NCBI GenBank assembly: GCA_977017575.1
Contig: CDRNVI010000025.1
Location: 124,001-188,000 of the forward strand
Origin: Paramoeba atlantica
Lineage: Eukaryota > Discosea
Direction: 5' to 3'
Length of the DNA: 64,000 bases
Positions 9,092 to 17,928 of this stretch are shown piece by piece; the stretch's first letter is position 1; the number at the start of each line of letters is the position of its first letter. Both the position numbers and the translations under genes were made by a program. Under the pieces are notes generated by a model. The model saw nothing but the letters and a program-made list of their open reading frames with translations. It made no database searches and had not been told where the DNA came from.

Positions 9092-9670
9092 TCGTGGGCG
9101 TCAAACAACTTTAAACACGTCGGCACCCCCCTGGACAAGCGGAAACTGGTAGAGGCGTTCGGTTCTCGTACCCCCAACCGTCTGTGAAGGGCCTGGCGTG
9201 TCACCCTTGAAGGAGGGTGGCAAGTTCCCAAAGGAGGCACAACCTCCTGAGGGAGCCAGCGGCCAGCTTGGGCGACCCGGTGCCCTTCATTCACTCAGAA
9301 GCGCATTTGCCGTCCTGCGATCGTCACCTCCGTTAAAGGTAAGAAATTGATGATTTTACGTGGTGCAAAGCGTCGAAACTGCTCTAGAGCGCGCGAAAGA
9401 GGGAGATGTTGTTTTTTCATGCAGGGCAAGACCTGCAGAGATATTTAGGCCCAGCAGGGGTAGGCGCAATCAACGCTTCCTGCTGGTCCTTTTTGACTTC
9501 CTCGGCGACACAGGGAAAAGCGCGGGATATCTTCCCCGGGAAGGCGAAGAGAGACGGCCTCATCGGGATAAGGTGTCTCGAGATGTTCAGTGAGCGCAAT
9601 GCTCCAGGGAAGACATACGGATTTGTGGGACGCGGATGGTATTCCCATCGTACATGCTACAAATTTTTCC
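9092..9670. other. Spacer, no gene recognised
   Basis: This is a mixed GC-rich stretch. Its ORFs overlap in many frames without motifs. A few weak hairpins exist (for example GCAGGGCAAGACCTGC near 9421). Nothing can be named. Confidence 0.3.
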
Positions 9671-9685
9671 TTCTGTACCTTGTTG
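9671..9685 (+). repeat. Spliced-leader imprint (15 nt)
   Basis: TTCTGTACCTTGTTG equals the last 15 nt of the SL-like sequence seen complete at 17847-17878. It is followed by a pyrimidine-rich leader (TTTTCCTTTAG) and then a GC hairpin, and it faces a second SL imprint at 10681-10708. Confidence 0.6.
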
Positions 9686-9717
9686 GTACATTTTCCTTTA
9701 GTTCATCTTTTCTTTCC

Positions 9718-9761
9718 CCGGCAACGGGCATGGTCTTACTGTTTTGTATGCCCGTTGCCGG
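9718..9761 (+). other. 14-bp GC hairpin downstream of SL imprint
   Basis: CCGGCAACGGGCAT (9718-9731) pairs perfectly with ATGCCCGTTGCCGG (9748-9761) around a 16-nt loop. The minus-strand partner near 10657-10615 has the same stem with one compensatory base pair change, which argues that the RNA fold is kept. Confidence 0.7.
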
Positions 9762-9976
9762 CCGGCACTAAGGCCGAAACTGTCCCTCTTTCTCGGCGAA
9801 GCAGGGGACGCGCTTCCACCCCATCACCCCTCCCCGGCTCACTCTTTGAGTGAGTTTACTTCCCTCCCCGGCTTTCTTACCTTCGCGCCTTTCCTTCCCG
9901 GGGAGCCATGCGCCATGGTGGCCTCCCTTGAGGTCCACTGGGCGTGGCTCTGCCTCGTTTTATCGCGAGGCAACGG

Positions 9977-10118
9977 TCGGTTGCAGTGCGCCCCTCCGGC
10001 TGCGTAAAGAGGTGGTGAGTTGCCTGGACCACCTCTACTGACTGGGACCGAGTCGGTTGCAGTACGCCCCTCCGGCTGCGTAAAGAGAGGGCGAGTTGCC
10101 CGGACCCCCTCTACCGAC
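9977..10118 (+). repeat. Two 66-bp direct repeats, each with a hairpin
   Basis: Copies at 9977-10042 and 10053-10118 share TCGGTTGCAGT(G/A)CGCCCC and CTCCGGCTGCGTAAAGAG. In each, the AGAGG... arm pairs with the ...CCTCT arm near its end, although the inner bases of the stem differ between copies (GGTGG/CCACC against GAGGG/CCCTC). No protein is convincing here. Confidence 0.6.
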
Positions 10119-10614
10119 AGAGTCCGTGCCAAATGCCCCTTGGTGCGACATCCGTTGTGGGCGGATCATGTGCCGATAATATCGGCCGTCGCATCAAGGG
10201 CTGTATCCCTGCGCCAATGAGCGCATGAACATCAGCCATCCATGGTTCATGATACAACATGGTCAGGGCCATGGATGCATGCTGGAAAATGGAGTCATGA
10301 TTCATGATGCATCATGGGCATCGGGGTCCCACAGAATCCGCCACGGCTGATGCGCAAGAGAGGTGCATAGAACATCCTCTAGAACACGCATACAACGTGT
10401 TTGCTCGCCGTGTGGGAGACTTCCAGCGTTTGGAAGCCTCCTGCGCTATGTACCGGTGTCGCGCGCTGGGGAAGGCACGCCGCGCGGTCCCGTAGAAGGG
10501 TCCTGCAGCGCATGGAGACTCGGAATCGTGTTCCGAGCGGGGTGGTGGGAGATGAAGGAAGGGAGGCGCACCCCTACTTTACGACAAGAGGGACAGTTCC
10601 TTTCCTAGCGCCAT

Positions 10615-10657
10615 CCGGAAACGGGCATTGACATAGTAAAAATATGCCCGTTTCCGG
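10615..10657 (-). other. Sister GC hairpin, inverted copy
   Basis: CCGGAAACGGGCAT (10615-10628) and ATGCCCGTTTCCGG (10644-10657) form a 14-bp stem. Read on the minus strand it lies about 25 nt downstream of the SL imprint at 10708-10681, the same order as on the left side. Confidence 0.7.
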
Positions 10658-10680
10658 GAGGGAAAAGATGAGCTAGGAAA

Positions 10681-10708
10681 CAACAAGGTACAGAAACTGT
10701 ATCTTTAT
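10681..10708 (-). repeat. Spliced-leader imprint (28 nt)
   Basis: The minus strand reads ATAAAGATACAG, TTTCTGTACC, TTGTTG: exactly 28 nt shared with the copies at 17851-17878 and 49752-49725, with divergence immediately upstream. In the 39-nt kinetoplastid SL, 28 nt is the part from nt 12 to 39, whose left edge is the known insertion point of SLACS/CRE LINEs. A pyrimidine-rich leader and hairpin follow. Confidence 0.72.
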
Positions 10709-11278
10709 AAGAAGGATGTTCCGTCAGATCTCCGGGAAGAAACAAAGTAACCGACCAGCCCCAAGTAATCGTTAGGGGTGTTCAAGTGCCCACAAGAGCG
10801 TCCCCTCACTCTGCCTTATTGCATTTTTGATCAGAATGTTAGTTTTGTGCGCGACCTACCATGGGATACGTTTCGATAGAGTGAATTGGTATGCCATGTT
10901 ACTAAAGAAATATGGTGGAACAAGTTAATAAAATTATGCGCTCAGAGACGCTGAAAATAGTTGTACGAATACGAAAATCACTTGAAAACGTTTGAAAACT
11001 CATTGTGAGCAATTTCGAAAAAAAATCAATTTTTCGCCAAATATTTATCTCTACCCCCACTTCCGTCCAAAAAAAATCCCTCCCCAGAAAAAATCCCCAA
11101 ACTTTTGTCTCTATTAAAGGGGGGATGAGGGGGGGTCTCTATTAAAGGGGGGGATCACAGTACTGTACCCCCCCTAGTTTTCTGTCACTACTTTTGGTCA
11201 AAAGGTGACAGATAACTAGGCTGACCAGTGTGCGACAGATAACTAGGGGGCAGGTCACAAAAAAAGTGAGAGCATGGA
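10709..11278. other. Spacer with short inverted repeats
   Basis: No gene is recognised. From 11102 to 11252 it holds TCTCTATTAAAGGGGGG twice and the pair CCCCCTAGTTTTCTGTCAC / GTGACAGATAACTAGG (11164-11183 and 11202-11217), then a second GACAGATAACTAGGGGG, matching the repeats near 2000. Confidence 0.4.
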
Positions 11279-11281
11279 ATT

Positions 11282-11302
11282 GCAGAAACGGTATCTTTAT
11301 CG
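11282..11302 (-). repeat. Degenerate SL-like imprint
   Basis: The minus strand reads CGATAAAGATACCGTTTCTG, one mismatch from the SL-like core over 20 nt, but the downstream TACCTTGTTG is not kept. It may be an old imprint or a variant; weak by itself. Confidence 0.35.
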
Positions 11303-11407
11303 CCTAAGAAAAATCCTTTCTACCCCAATGGGGTACTGTGTCACCCCCACTTGCATGTATAGTGCCGCGGGGTACCCCCCACTTATAGTGCCGTTTAGAA
11401 AAAAAAA

Positions 11408-11809
11408 TTGTCCGAAAAAAATTTGACCAATCTTTTTTTGACCAAAAAAGTAGAGTACACATTGTGTAAATTTCTAATATTTTCATTTATGGAAATCACT
11501 GAAACTTTATTATTAGTTCCCCTCATCCTGTCAATGACTGTCGATTCTCCCGAGAACGAGACGCCGGACAAAGCGCACACTCCTGGATCGGCGATTTCAG
11601 GTCCTTTGGGGCGCTGGTTTACGGTTATTCCGTCAGCGCCGAGAATTGGTCCCCCGGTGGCCAGCCGTCCTCCCACCAACACACTTGGTTCTCTTCCCAT
11701 CAGCACACCTAGGACCTCTAGAGTGTGTTTGACTATGCAAGAAAAGTTGAATGCGTGTCTGAGCGAATTGGACACAAAAAAGCTGAACGAAAATATCGGA
11801 TCACTTTAA
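11408..11809 (+). CDS. Hypothetical ORF, doubtful
   Basis: A 133-codon ORF overlaps a 126-codon antisense ORF (11395-11775). Neither shows a motif I recognise. The plus-strand product has a hydrophobic stretch near residues 20-44 and a Pro/Ser/Thr-rich middle; the minus-strand product has a Gly-rich middle. One of the two may be a fragment of a host or element gene. Low confidence that either is expressed. Confidence 0.2.
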   Translation: MSEKNLTNLFLTKKVEYTLCKFLIFSFMEITETLLLVPLILSMTVDSPENETPDKAHTPGSAISGPLGRWFTVIPSAPRIGPPVASRPPTNTLGSLPISTPRTSRVCLTMQEKLNACLSELDTKKLNENIGSL

Positions 11810-12066
11810 TAACTTTCCGAAGTATTACAGGTAAAAGAAACGGTGCCTCTTTTTATTACACCCCAGCCAAATTTTATTGTCGCTAATATTCATGGTACAA
11901 AAATTATTGAATTTTTAATTAAAAATTGTAGTTTTTTGTCTGCGTTTTATTTATTATTTATTTTTCGTCAACCATTCGAGATGGTCAACGAGGGCCATTT
12001 TTTGTGATTCATCATTCTACGCAACATTAGCTGCATTTCTTTAATACGTGCTTATTGTACCTCCTA

Positions 12067-12591
12067 GGTATAATAAGTGTCCCTAGGGTCCTTATTATAC
12101 CTCCCCCCCTACCGCATCAGAGGCAGGTACAGAACTTACAGGACCGTAAATTTGGATGTGGGGGGGGGTCTAAAATTTGTAAAACTTGGCCCATTTTGGA
12201 AAGTTATAGCGCATTCGAGAGCTCTCGAACAGGGCTCATGAACGTACAGGCACGGAATCTGTGTTATTTGGATTTTCCAATGCACATATAACACTATGTT
12301 TTTTGGTAGACAAAATCTTGCATTTTTCACAGTTTTTCTGATTCCCCTCCTGATTTATGCCACAAGAACGGGATTACGGACGATCACCCTAACATAAACA
12401 CTCCGAAAGGGTTAAATCTTCGCCTGGACACGTAAACCCCCACACTCGCACACATTTCCCCAGGGATCTACAGGCGCAAGAGGGAAAGTTTCCAATGGAT
12501 CATAACATGTTGTGGGCAATATGAAAAAGCACGATTTTTTTTACCCTTTTTGCAAAGCAAAGTTATTATACCTAGGGACACTTATTATACC
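12067..12591. mobile_element. Small inverted-repeat element (MITE-like)
   Basis: A 21-bp repeat (GGTATAATAAGTGTCCCTAG plus G) at 12067-12087 recurs inverted and perfect at 12571-12591. Both ends sit in TATAATA/CTCCTAGG-rich flanks, so the exact boundary is uncertain. No transposase lies inside; the interior holds a Tc1-like end fragment. Probably a non-autonomous DNA element. Confidence 0.5.
12150..12230 (+). mobile_element. Fragment of Tc1-like 105-bp terminal repeat
   Basis: A G run, TCTAAAATTTGTAAAA, CCATTTTGGAAAG and GCATTCGAGAGCTCTCGAA match the ends of the elements at 4863 and 6892. The opposite end and the transposase are absent, so this is a solo terminal relic. Confidence 0.65.
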
Positions 12592-12849
12592 TCCTAGGTA
12601 TAATAACCCGGACGGTGGTTTAGTATTAAAATCTCTATTTGTTTCTATCCTCTCATCGTATCTAAGGGTTTCTGTCGTTTGCCGTGGTGTCGCGAGCATG
12701 CAATGATGATGATGATGATGGTGGGTGCAATGTTAATAACATGCATAGCTGCTGTAATAGTTATTACAGCATTTGTGATAATAATTATTAATCTCTCTAA
12801 TGTAGTGTTTACATCTTCTCTAATGTAGGTACATTAGAGTTGAAGGCGC

Positions 12850-13137
12850 ATGGATTGGACAAAAAAATACTGTTCTAATATGGATACTGACATCTCTCCT
12901 CAAGAACATGAAGTACTAAATGTCGACAACATAATTATTGAATCCGATGATGTCGTGGAAGAATTCTCCTTTGAGGCCGACACCGAAGAAGAAGAAGAAG
13001 AAGAAGAAGAAGAAGAAGAAGAAGAAGAAGAAGAAGAAGAAGAAGAAGAAGAAGAAGAAGAAGAAGAAGAAGAAGAAGAAGAGGGCCGACCAAGTGAAGA
13101 AGAGATCACTTTAATAAAGCGAATACGAATTATTTAA
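12850..13137 (+). CDS. Small acidic ORF with long (GAA)n tract
   Basis: A 95-codon ORF (ATG 12850) has a non-repetitive N-terminus (MDWTKKYCSNMDTDISPQEH), a run of about 32 Glu codons encoded almost only by GAA (about 12987-13081), and a short tail ending in KRIRII. It could be the N-terminus of a transposase or host protein with an expanded microsatellite, or a chance ORF. The antisense poly-Ser ORF is a shadow. No function assigned. Confidence 0.3.
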   Translation: MDWTKKYCSNMDTDISPQEHEVLNVDNIIIESDDVVEEFSFEADTEEEEEEEEEEEEEEEEEEEEEEEEEEEEEEEEEGRPSEEEITLIKRIRII

Positions 13138-13333
13138 AGGGCGACATAGAAGAAGAGGAAGGCTTATATCACTTCAAAAAAGTGCTTTTGGATTCTCATT
13201 TTTTGGGTTATATTCAAGTTGAACGTTCACATCAGAAGTTAAAGCCCCATTCTCATTTTACCATTGCATTCTCATTTTTACCAATTGAACGTTGACAGCC
13301 CAATTCTCATTTTTAGTGACTCTCAGAATAGTG

Positions 13334-13666
13334 TTGTTGTTGTTGCTACGGCCCGTTTACCTGCGTCAGGTGTGGGCTCCTACTTCCCGCGTAGGTCGCG
13401 GTGCAGATGATGATGCTCGAAGCATCAGTATCGACGTGAGAGGAGAGTTCGACCAGCTCTCTTCCATCACCAGAACGGCAATGGGCCCTCGACCACAGAA
13501 GATACGCACCTGACTTTATCTTCCTCTAGAGGAAGCCAATAAATAATACAATGGTGTTGTCAACCTTTCAGGAATTGCTTCCCTACAGATTGTTGGTCGC
13601 GCACCAAGGAGCTCGAGGTGAGGTTCGCTGGGCCCCAACATCGCCTAACTTGGCGATGCCCCTGAC
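13334..13666 (-). mobile_element. SINE-like retroposon with 12-bp TSD
   Basis: CTCAGAATAGTG occurs at 13322-13333 and 13667-13678 and bounds a 333-bp insertion. Read on the minus strand it begins with a tRNA-like GGGGCATCGCCAAGTTAGGC (A-box-like) and ends in (CAA)n, a short tandem-repeat tail. It shares the GAGGAAGCCAATAA stretch (plus-strand sense) with the SINE at 25011-25776, so both may belong to one family. Confidence 0.72.
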
Positions 13667-13678
13667 CTCAGAATAGTG

Positions 13679-14184
13679 ACTTTTACTTTAATCAAAATTC
13701 TTGAGGAGTGAATATATTAAACCCCTTAACTGGTATATACCAGCTTTGTTGTTGTGTTGTTGTATCCTCCAACAAAAGAAGTCGGTGGAATCTCCCTTTT
13801 TTTCCCCCAAATTTCTTTTCTAAAAAAAATACTTCAATGTTTTTTCGAGTTCAGCGATTTTACAATCCTTCTATATTGGTATTGACGAAAGAGAAGACTT
13901 TGACTTATTTTCACCAAGACATTCGGGGACATTTATAGAAAATAAGAGTTCTAGGGCTCAAATTGTGGCACACCAGGTTGGCAAAAGGTGTGACACACTT
14001 ATAGAGTTCGGTGGGGTATCGATACTGTATGGCAATACATGAACGAGCGAAATGGGAAATTGAAAGCACGAATGGCCTTTATTTCAGCCTCAGAAGATGA
14101 GCAGATGAAATACAAGTAACTAATTTTAGTATTTGGTGTGCCCTTCAAAACTTCAAAAAAAAAATCGGGGAAAAAAGGGGAGAT
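13679..14184. other. Spacer, no gene recognised
   Basis: AT-rich sequence with A and T runs and no convincing coding motif. It separates the SINE from the LINE relic at 14185. Confidence 0.3.
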
Positions 14185-14835
14185 TTGACCAAAGAAGTCA
14201 ATTATTATCCCGAATGGGAGACCGCCGCGAGACTCCGGTACCTGGTGGCCCCCACCTCCGAACCTGAAATCCAATGCGTGTGTGGCGCAGCCCTCAGAAA
14301 TGAGGATTTCTGTGTTCACGCCATGGATTGTAAGAAGGTTCGGGGAAAGACCCAAGCCTCCCGCCACAAGGGAGTCAAGGAGACGTTCCGGAACCTACTG
14401 ATCCAGTATGGGTTCACCCCGGATCTGGTCGAACCTAGGTTTGACAACGGACGGGGACCGGACATCCGTTTTCTCCTGGGGAAGAGGCTGGTTCTAGTGG
14501 ACGTGACGGTGGTGAACCCACTGGCACCGTCTTACGTGGAAAAGGGGGCAGCGGAGCCCTCCTTCACCATGAAAACCTCCTTACACCTAAAACGGCGTAC
14601 TCACGAAGAGATGGCGGGGGCCAGGGGGGTGGACTTCTTCCCTTTGGCTTTGACCACCTATGGTGTCCCCGGCCCCGAGACCCTCCAGTTTCTAAATCTG
14701 GTAGCTCGGAAGGTCACCGGGCACAAAAAATGGTTGCCTAAGCCATTTCATAATGGCCTTGGGAGTAGCCATACAGAAGGGGAACGCCCAGATAGCGCAC
14801 GCCGCGGTACAAAATTGGTACCGAAGGGGTGTGCG
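14185..14835 (+). pseudogene. RLE domain of a LINE, 3' relic
   Basis: This is the C-terminal part of an R2/CRE-like LINE protein. A zinc-knuckle-like CVCGAALRNEDFCVHAMDC is followed about ten residues later by an RH pair (ASRHKGVKET), then a restriction-like endonuclease core GPDIRFLLGKRLVLVDVTVV (PD...D pattern). The reading shifts frame near 14760 (ALGVAIQKGNAQIA in another frame) and then meets the next LINE. No RT precedes it, so it is a 5'-truncated copy. It reads on into LINE-1 in a chimeric ORF that is probably accidental. Confidence 0.75.
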
Positions 14836-14849
14836 CTAACTGGGCTGTG

Positions 14850-17734
14850 GGGAATGAGGAGAAAAAAAAGTAGCAACACACCTACACCCACGCCAAAAGT
14901 ACATGATTTACCCCCTGACATCGTTAGCAACATCGTAGACCGTTTACCTTCACTCGCCACGGTGTGCATTACCCCAATTAATACCTGCAGAAATGTTCCG
15001 TATCGATGCCGACAACTGTGGGCCGCCGTGCTTACAGACGCGCTTTACAAGGCAACGAAAGAAAACACCACATCCGCCTGGACCCTTTTGGCCATGCTGC
15101 CGAAATGCGTTCTTCCCGCCCACCGTGGAGGTCGAAAGGGGCACAAATCTTACTTTAATCACGTCAGAGATTCGCTCCACCGCTGGCAGGCCGGTGATTA
15201 TACCTCACTCTGGGAAAACTCAGTTTGTGACCTCCATAAGAAACGATCAGCTCCTACTCACGGTGGAATGACGCAAGTTCGGGCAGAACTCCTGGCACGA
15301 CAAGGTGATCTTTCCCGAGCGATGACCGCCCTCACCGCGTCCCCGTTGGCTTCAGATAATCCTGAAACTCTCGCCAAGCTTCAGAAAAAACACCCCGCCC
15401 CCCTCCCCCAGTTTTACAAATCACGCCCGTCTCAACAGAGGCTCAAGAACCCCTACAAATCACCGAAACGGATCTCGAGCCTCTCGTCAAAACTTTCCGC
15501 CGGGGATCGTCAGGTGCAACTATGGGGCTCCGACCAGAGCTCCTCCAAAAGGCTTTGCTTGTAAATGTTGACTCGAAAGTTAAACCGCTGGCTGCTCTTA
15601 CTGATCTCATCAACCTCCTCCTCGCAGGCAAGGCTAACCCTGAATCCCACAAATTTTTCTCCGGAGCTCGCCTCTGCGCACTACAGAAGGGCGAACGCGA
15701 CGTCCGTCCGATAGCTGTCAGCGAAACCATTCGCCGCCTGGCAATTAAAGCTGCATGTGCCGTAAGAAAAACTAACGCTAGCCAGCTTTTCCAAGGCCAA
15801 CAGTACGGAGTCGCCACCGCCGCCGGCGCTGAGCGCATGATCCACCTCTGTCGACAGACAGTGTCCAAACACGCTGAAGACCCGGATTTCGTCTTATGTA
15901 AGGTCGATCTCTCGAACGCTTTCAATAATGTCTCGAGATCCGCCTTTCTCTCCATGGCGCGTGAACACTTTCCCTGCATCTTAAATGGGTAGAGTGGTGC
16001 TACAAAGACAATAGCTATCTTACATTCGGGTCGCATACACTGCACTCTGTAGAAGGCGTACAGCAAGGTGATCCTTTGGGGCCGCTCCTTTTCTCCCTCA
16101 CCATACACTACCTGGCACAGATAATCGACGCGGAACTTCCTGAAGATCTGCTATTGCACGTCTGGTACCTCGATGACGGGGTCCTAGCCGGCAAGGCGTC
16201 ACATGTCAAACAAGCCCTTGACATCATCGAGCGCGAAGGAAAGCAACTTGGTCTCCTCCTAAATGTACACAAGTGCGAGTTGGTCTTGCACCCAGCATCC
16301 GCACACTGCAGCTCTCATTTCCCACACATCCCGCAAGAACGAATACACCCTGAAGGCAACTTCAGTATTCTCGGGAGCCCGGTGGGGTCGGAAGAATATT
16401 GCGCCACCTTCCTCCGAGATTACGCTTTAGTTCCCGCGATCTCCACCCTTAGCGCAATAAAAAAGATAACCGATCCACAAATAGCCTTAACGCTCATCCG
16501 CCAATGCTCTGGCTTCTGTCAGCTTGTTTTTTCATTCCGTACAACACCCCCCAAATCCCTGCACGTACTCTGTTCAGATCTCGACAACGCAGTCACACGC
16601 GTTCTCGAGGATGCGATCTGCTCTTTGAATCCCCTCGCGCGCACTCAGGCCCAACGAGGAAAAAATCACGGTGACCTCGGCCTTCGTTCATCATCCCTCT
16701 TCTGTGCCGCTGCATATGTCGCTTCGGTTTCCTTCTCTTCCCGGCATGATAAGTGGATCCCGTCGGATGCAGACGGATTCCGAGAGGCTGCAGCCCAGGT
16801 TAACCACCTGGCAGGCGAGTCGCTCATCGACGTGCACACTGGGTACCTCCAAGCCGATCCTCCTTCGGACGACCTCGCTCCCCCAAACCAACAGTCTCTC
16901 TCACGGGCCATCGCCGCCCATGAATTCCGCCTTGCGTACGAAGCCGCTGACCCGCCAACGCGGGCGAGGTGGCTTTCTCAAAGCGGGGAAGGTGCTGGGA
17001 ATTGGGCGTTCGCCCTCCCATCAAAAGAGCTGGGATACGCTTTCTCTCCGACGGAATTCCGCGCCCTAACCCGTTGGTGGTTAGGGGCTGATATTTACCA
17101 GAACCTTCGCCCTTGCCCGATGGACAAGTGCGAGCAGCCCCTAGAGCCTAATGGTACGCATGCCCTGGTCTGCAAAAGTGGATATGGGCTCATATCCCGG
17201 CATAACGCGCTGGTGGATCACTTCAGCGACGTTTGCTCGAAGGCACACCTCGCCCCGCAACGAGAGGTAAGCCTGGGTAATCGTGGCCTAGGTGGCGGCC
17301 TCACCAGACCAGGAGACGTATTCCTGCCGAACTTTGGCCTAGCTACCGGCTTGGTTTTGGACTTCTGCGTAACCCACGTTCAGCAACCCATATATACGGA
17401 CTCAGTCCGAGGTGCTAACGTCTGGAAAGCGGGATCCTTTGCCGAGCGGTACGCTACGGAACACAAACGTTCGGAGCGCCTGGAGGCCGAGTCCCAAGGG
17501 TATAAGTTCACCGCGATGGCGGTCGAATCCTTCGGGTCTTGGTCGGACAGCACGCAGGGGATTCTCCGAGAGGTCGCCGTGCGTCGCTCAGCGGCTTCGC
17601 AGGGCACTCTTTCGAGAGGAAAGGCATTCCAACGCCTCTTCACGGAAATGAACGTGACCCTGATGCGAGCCGAAGCGCGCATGCTGGTCACCCGGATGCC
17701 CGCTGAGAATTTGCGCCCGTCGCTGCGTATGTGA
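14850..17734 (+). pseudogene. LINE-1 RT/RLE protein, two frameshifts
   Basis: The reading runs in three frames. The pre-RT part (PKCVLPAHRGGRKGHKSYF; VRAELLARQGDLSRAMTALT) shifts near 15400 in a C-rich run. The RT fingers/palm part (RDVRPIAVSETIRRLA, CKVDLSNAFNNVSRSAF) shifts near 15985. The remainder holds VEGVQQGDPLGPLLFSL, the catalytic WYLDDGVLAG, a C-x-C...H...C knuckle (CPMDKCEQPLEP...HALVC) with SRH, and the endonuclease core RPGDVFLPNFGLATGLVLDF. Collinear with LINE-2, which makes the frameshifts easy to place. Inactive. Confidence 0.85.
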
Positions 17735-17846
17735 GGAAGTGAAAAGTAGGAAGTGAAAAGTGGGAAAGTTGGAAAAAAAAGTATAGCAAAGTAAAAAAAC
17801 GTTGTCTTAATAAAAAACGTTGTCTTAATCAAAAAAAAATATTTTT
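14850..17846 (+). mobile_element. RLE-type LINE-1, 5'-truncated
   Basis: It contains the pre-RT region, RT, zinc knuckle and C-terminal restriction-like endonuclease of an R2/CRE/NeSL-type LINE. It lacks the N-terminal zinc fingers present in the neighbouring LINE-2. After the stop at 17734 the 3' end holds GGAAGTGAAAAGT repeats, two 18-nt units containing ACGTTGTCTTAAT, and an A-rich tail to 17846. It abuts directly on the SL copy that opens LINE-2. Confidence 0.8.
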
Positions 17847-17878
17847 AACGATAAAGATACAGTTTCTGTACCTTGTTG
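17847..17878 (+). repeat. Spliced-leader imprint at LINE-2 5' end (32 nt)
   Basis: It reads AACG, ATAAAGATACAG, TTTCTGTACC, TTGTTG and is identical over 32 nt to the minus-strand copy at 49756-49725. The core GATACAGTTTCTGTAC is the invariant heart of kinetoplastid SLs as I remember them, and diplonemid SLs share TACAGTTTCTGTAC. It is not followed by an SL-RNA intron but by a leader (ATTATTTTTCCTTTC) and the LINE-2 start codon 51 nt downstream, as expected for a reverse-transcribed trans-spliced RNA. Confidence 0.8.
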
Positions 17879-17928
17879 GATTATTTTTCCTTTCTTTAGT
17901 TACTCCCCGGGGCTTAGCGTCCTTCCCC

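Noticed and set aside
9671-9760. Active SL-RNA gene
   Set aside because: The SL match is only 15 nt and the downstream sequence is a pyrimidine-rich leader, not an SL intron with Sm site. The GT after TTG is not supported by the other copies.
9360-10631. Small GC-rich ORFs
   Set aside because: They overlap in several frames on both strands and share no motifs; the region is explained better by structured repeats.
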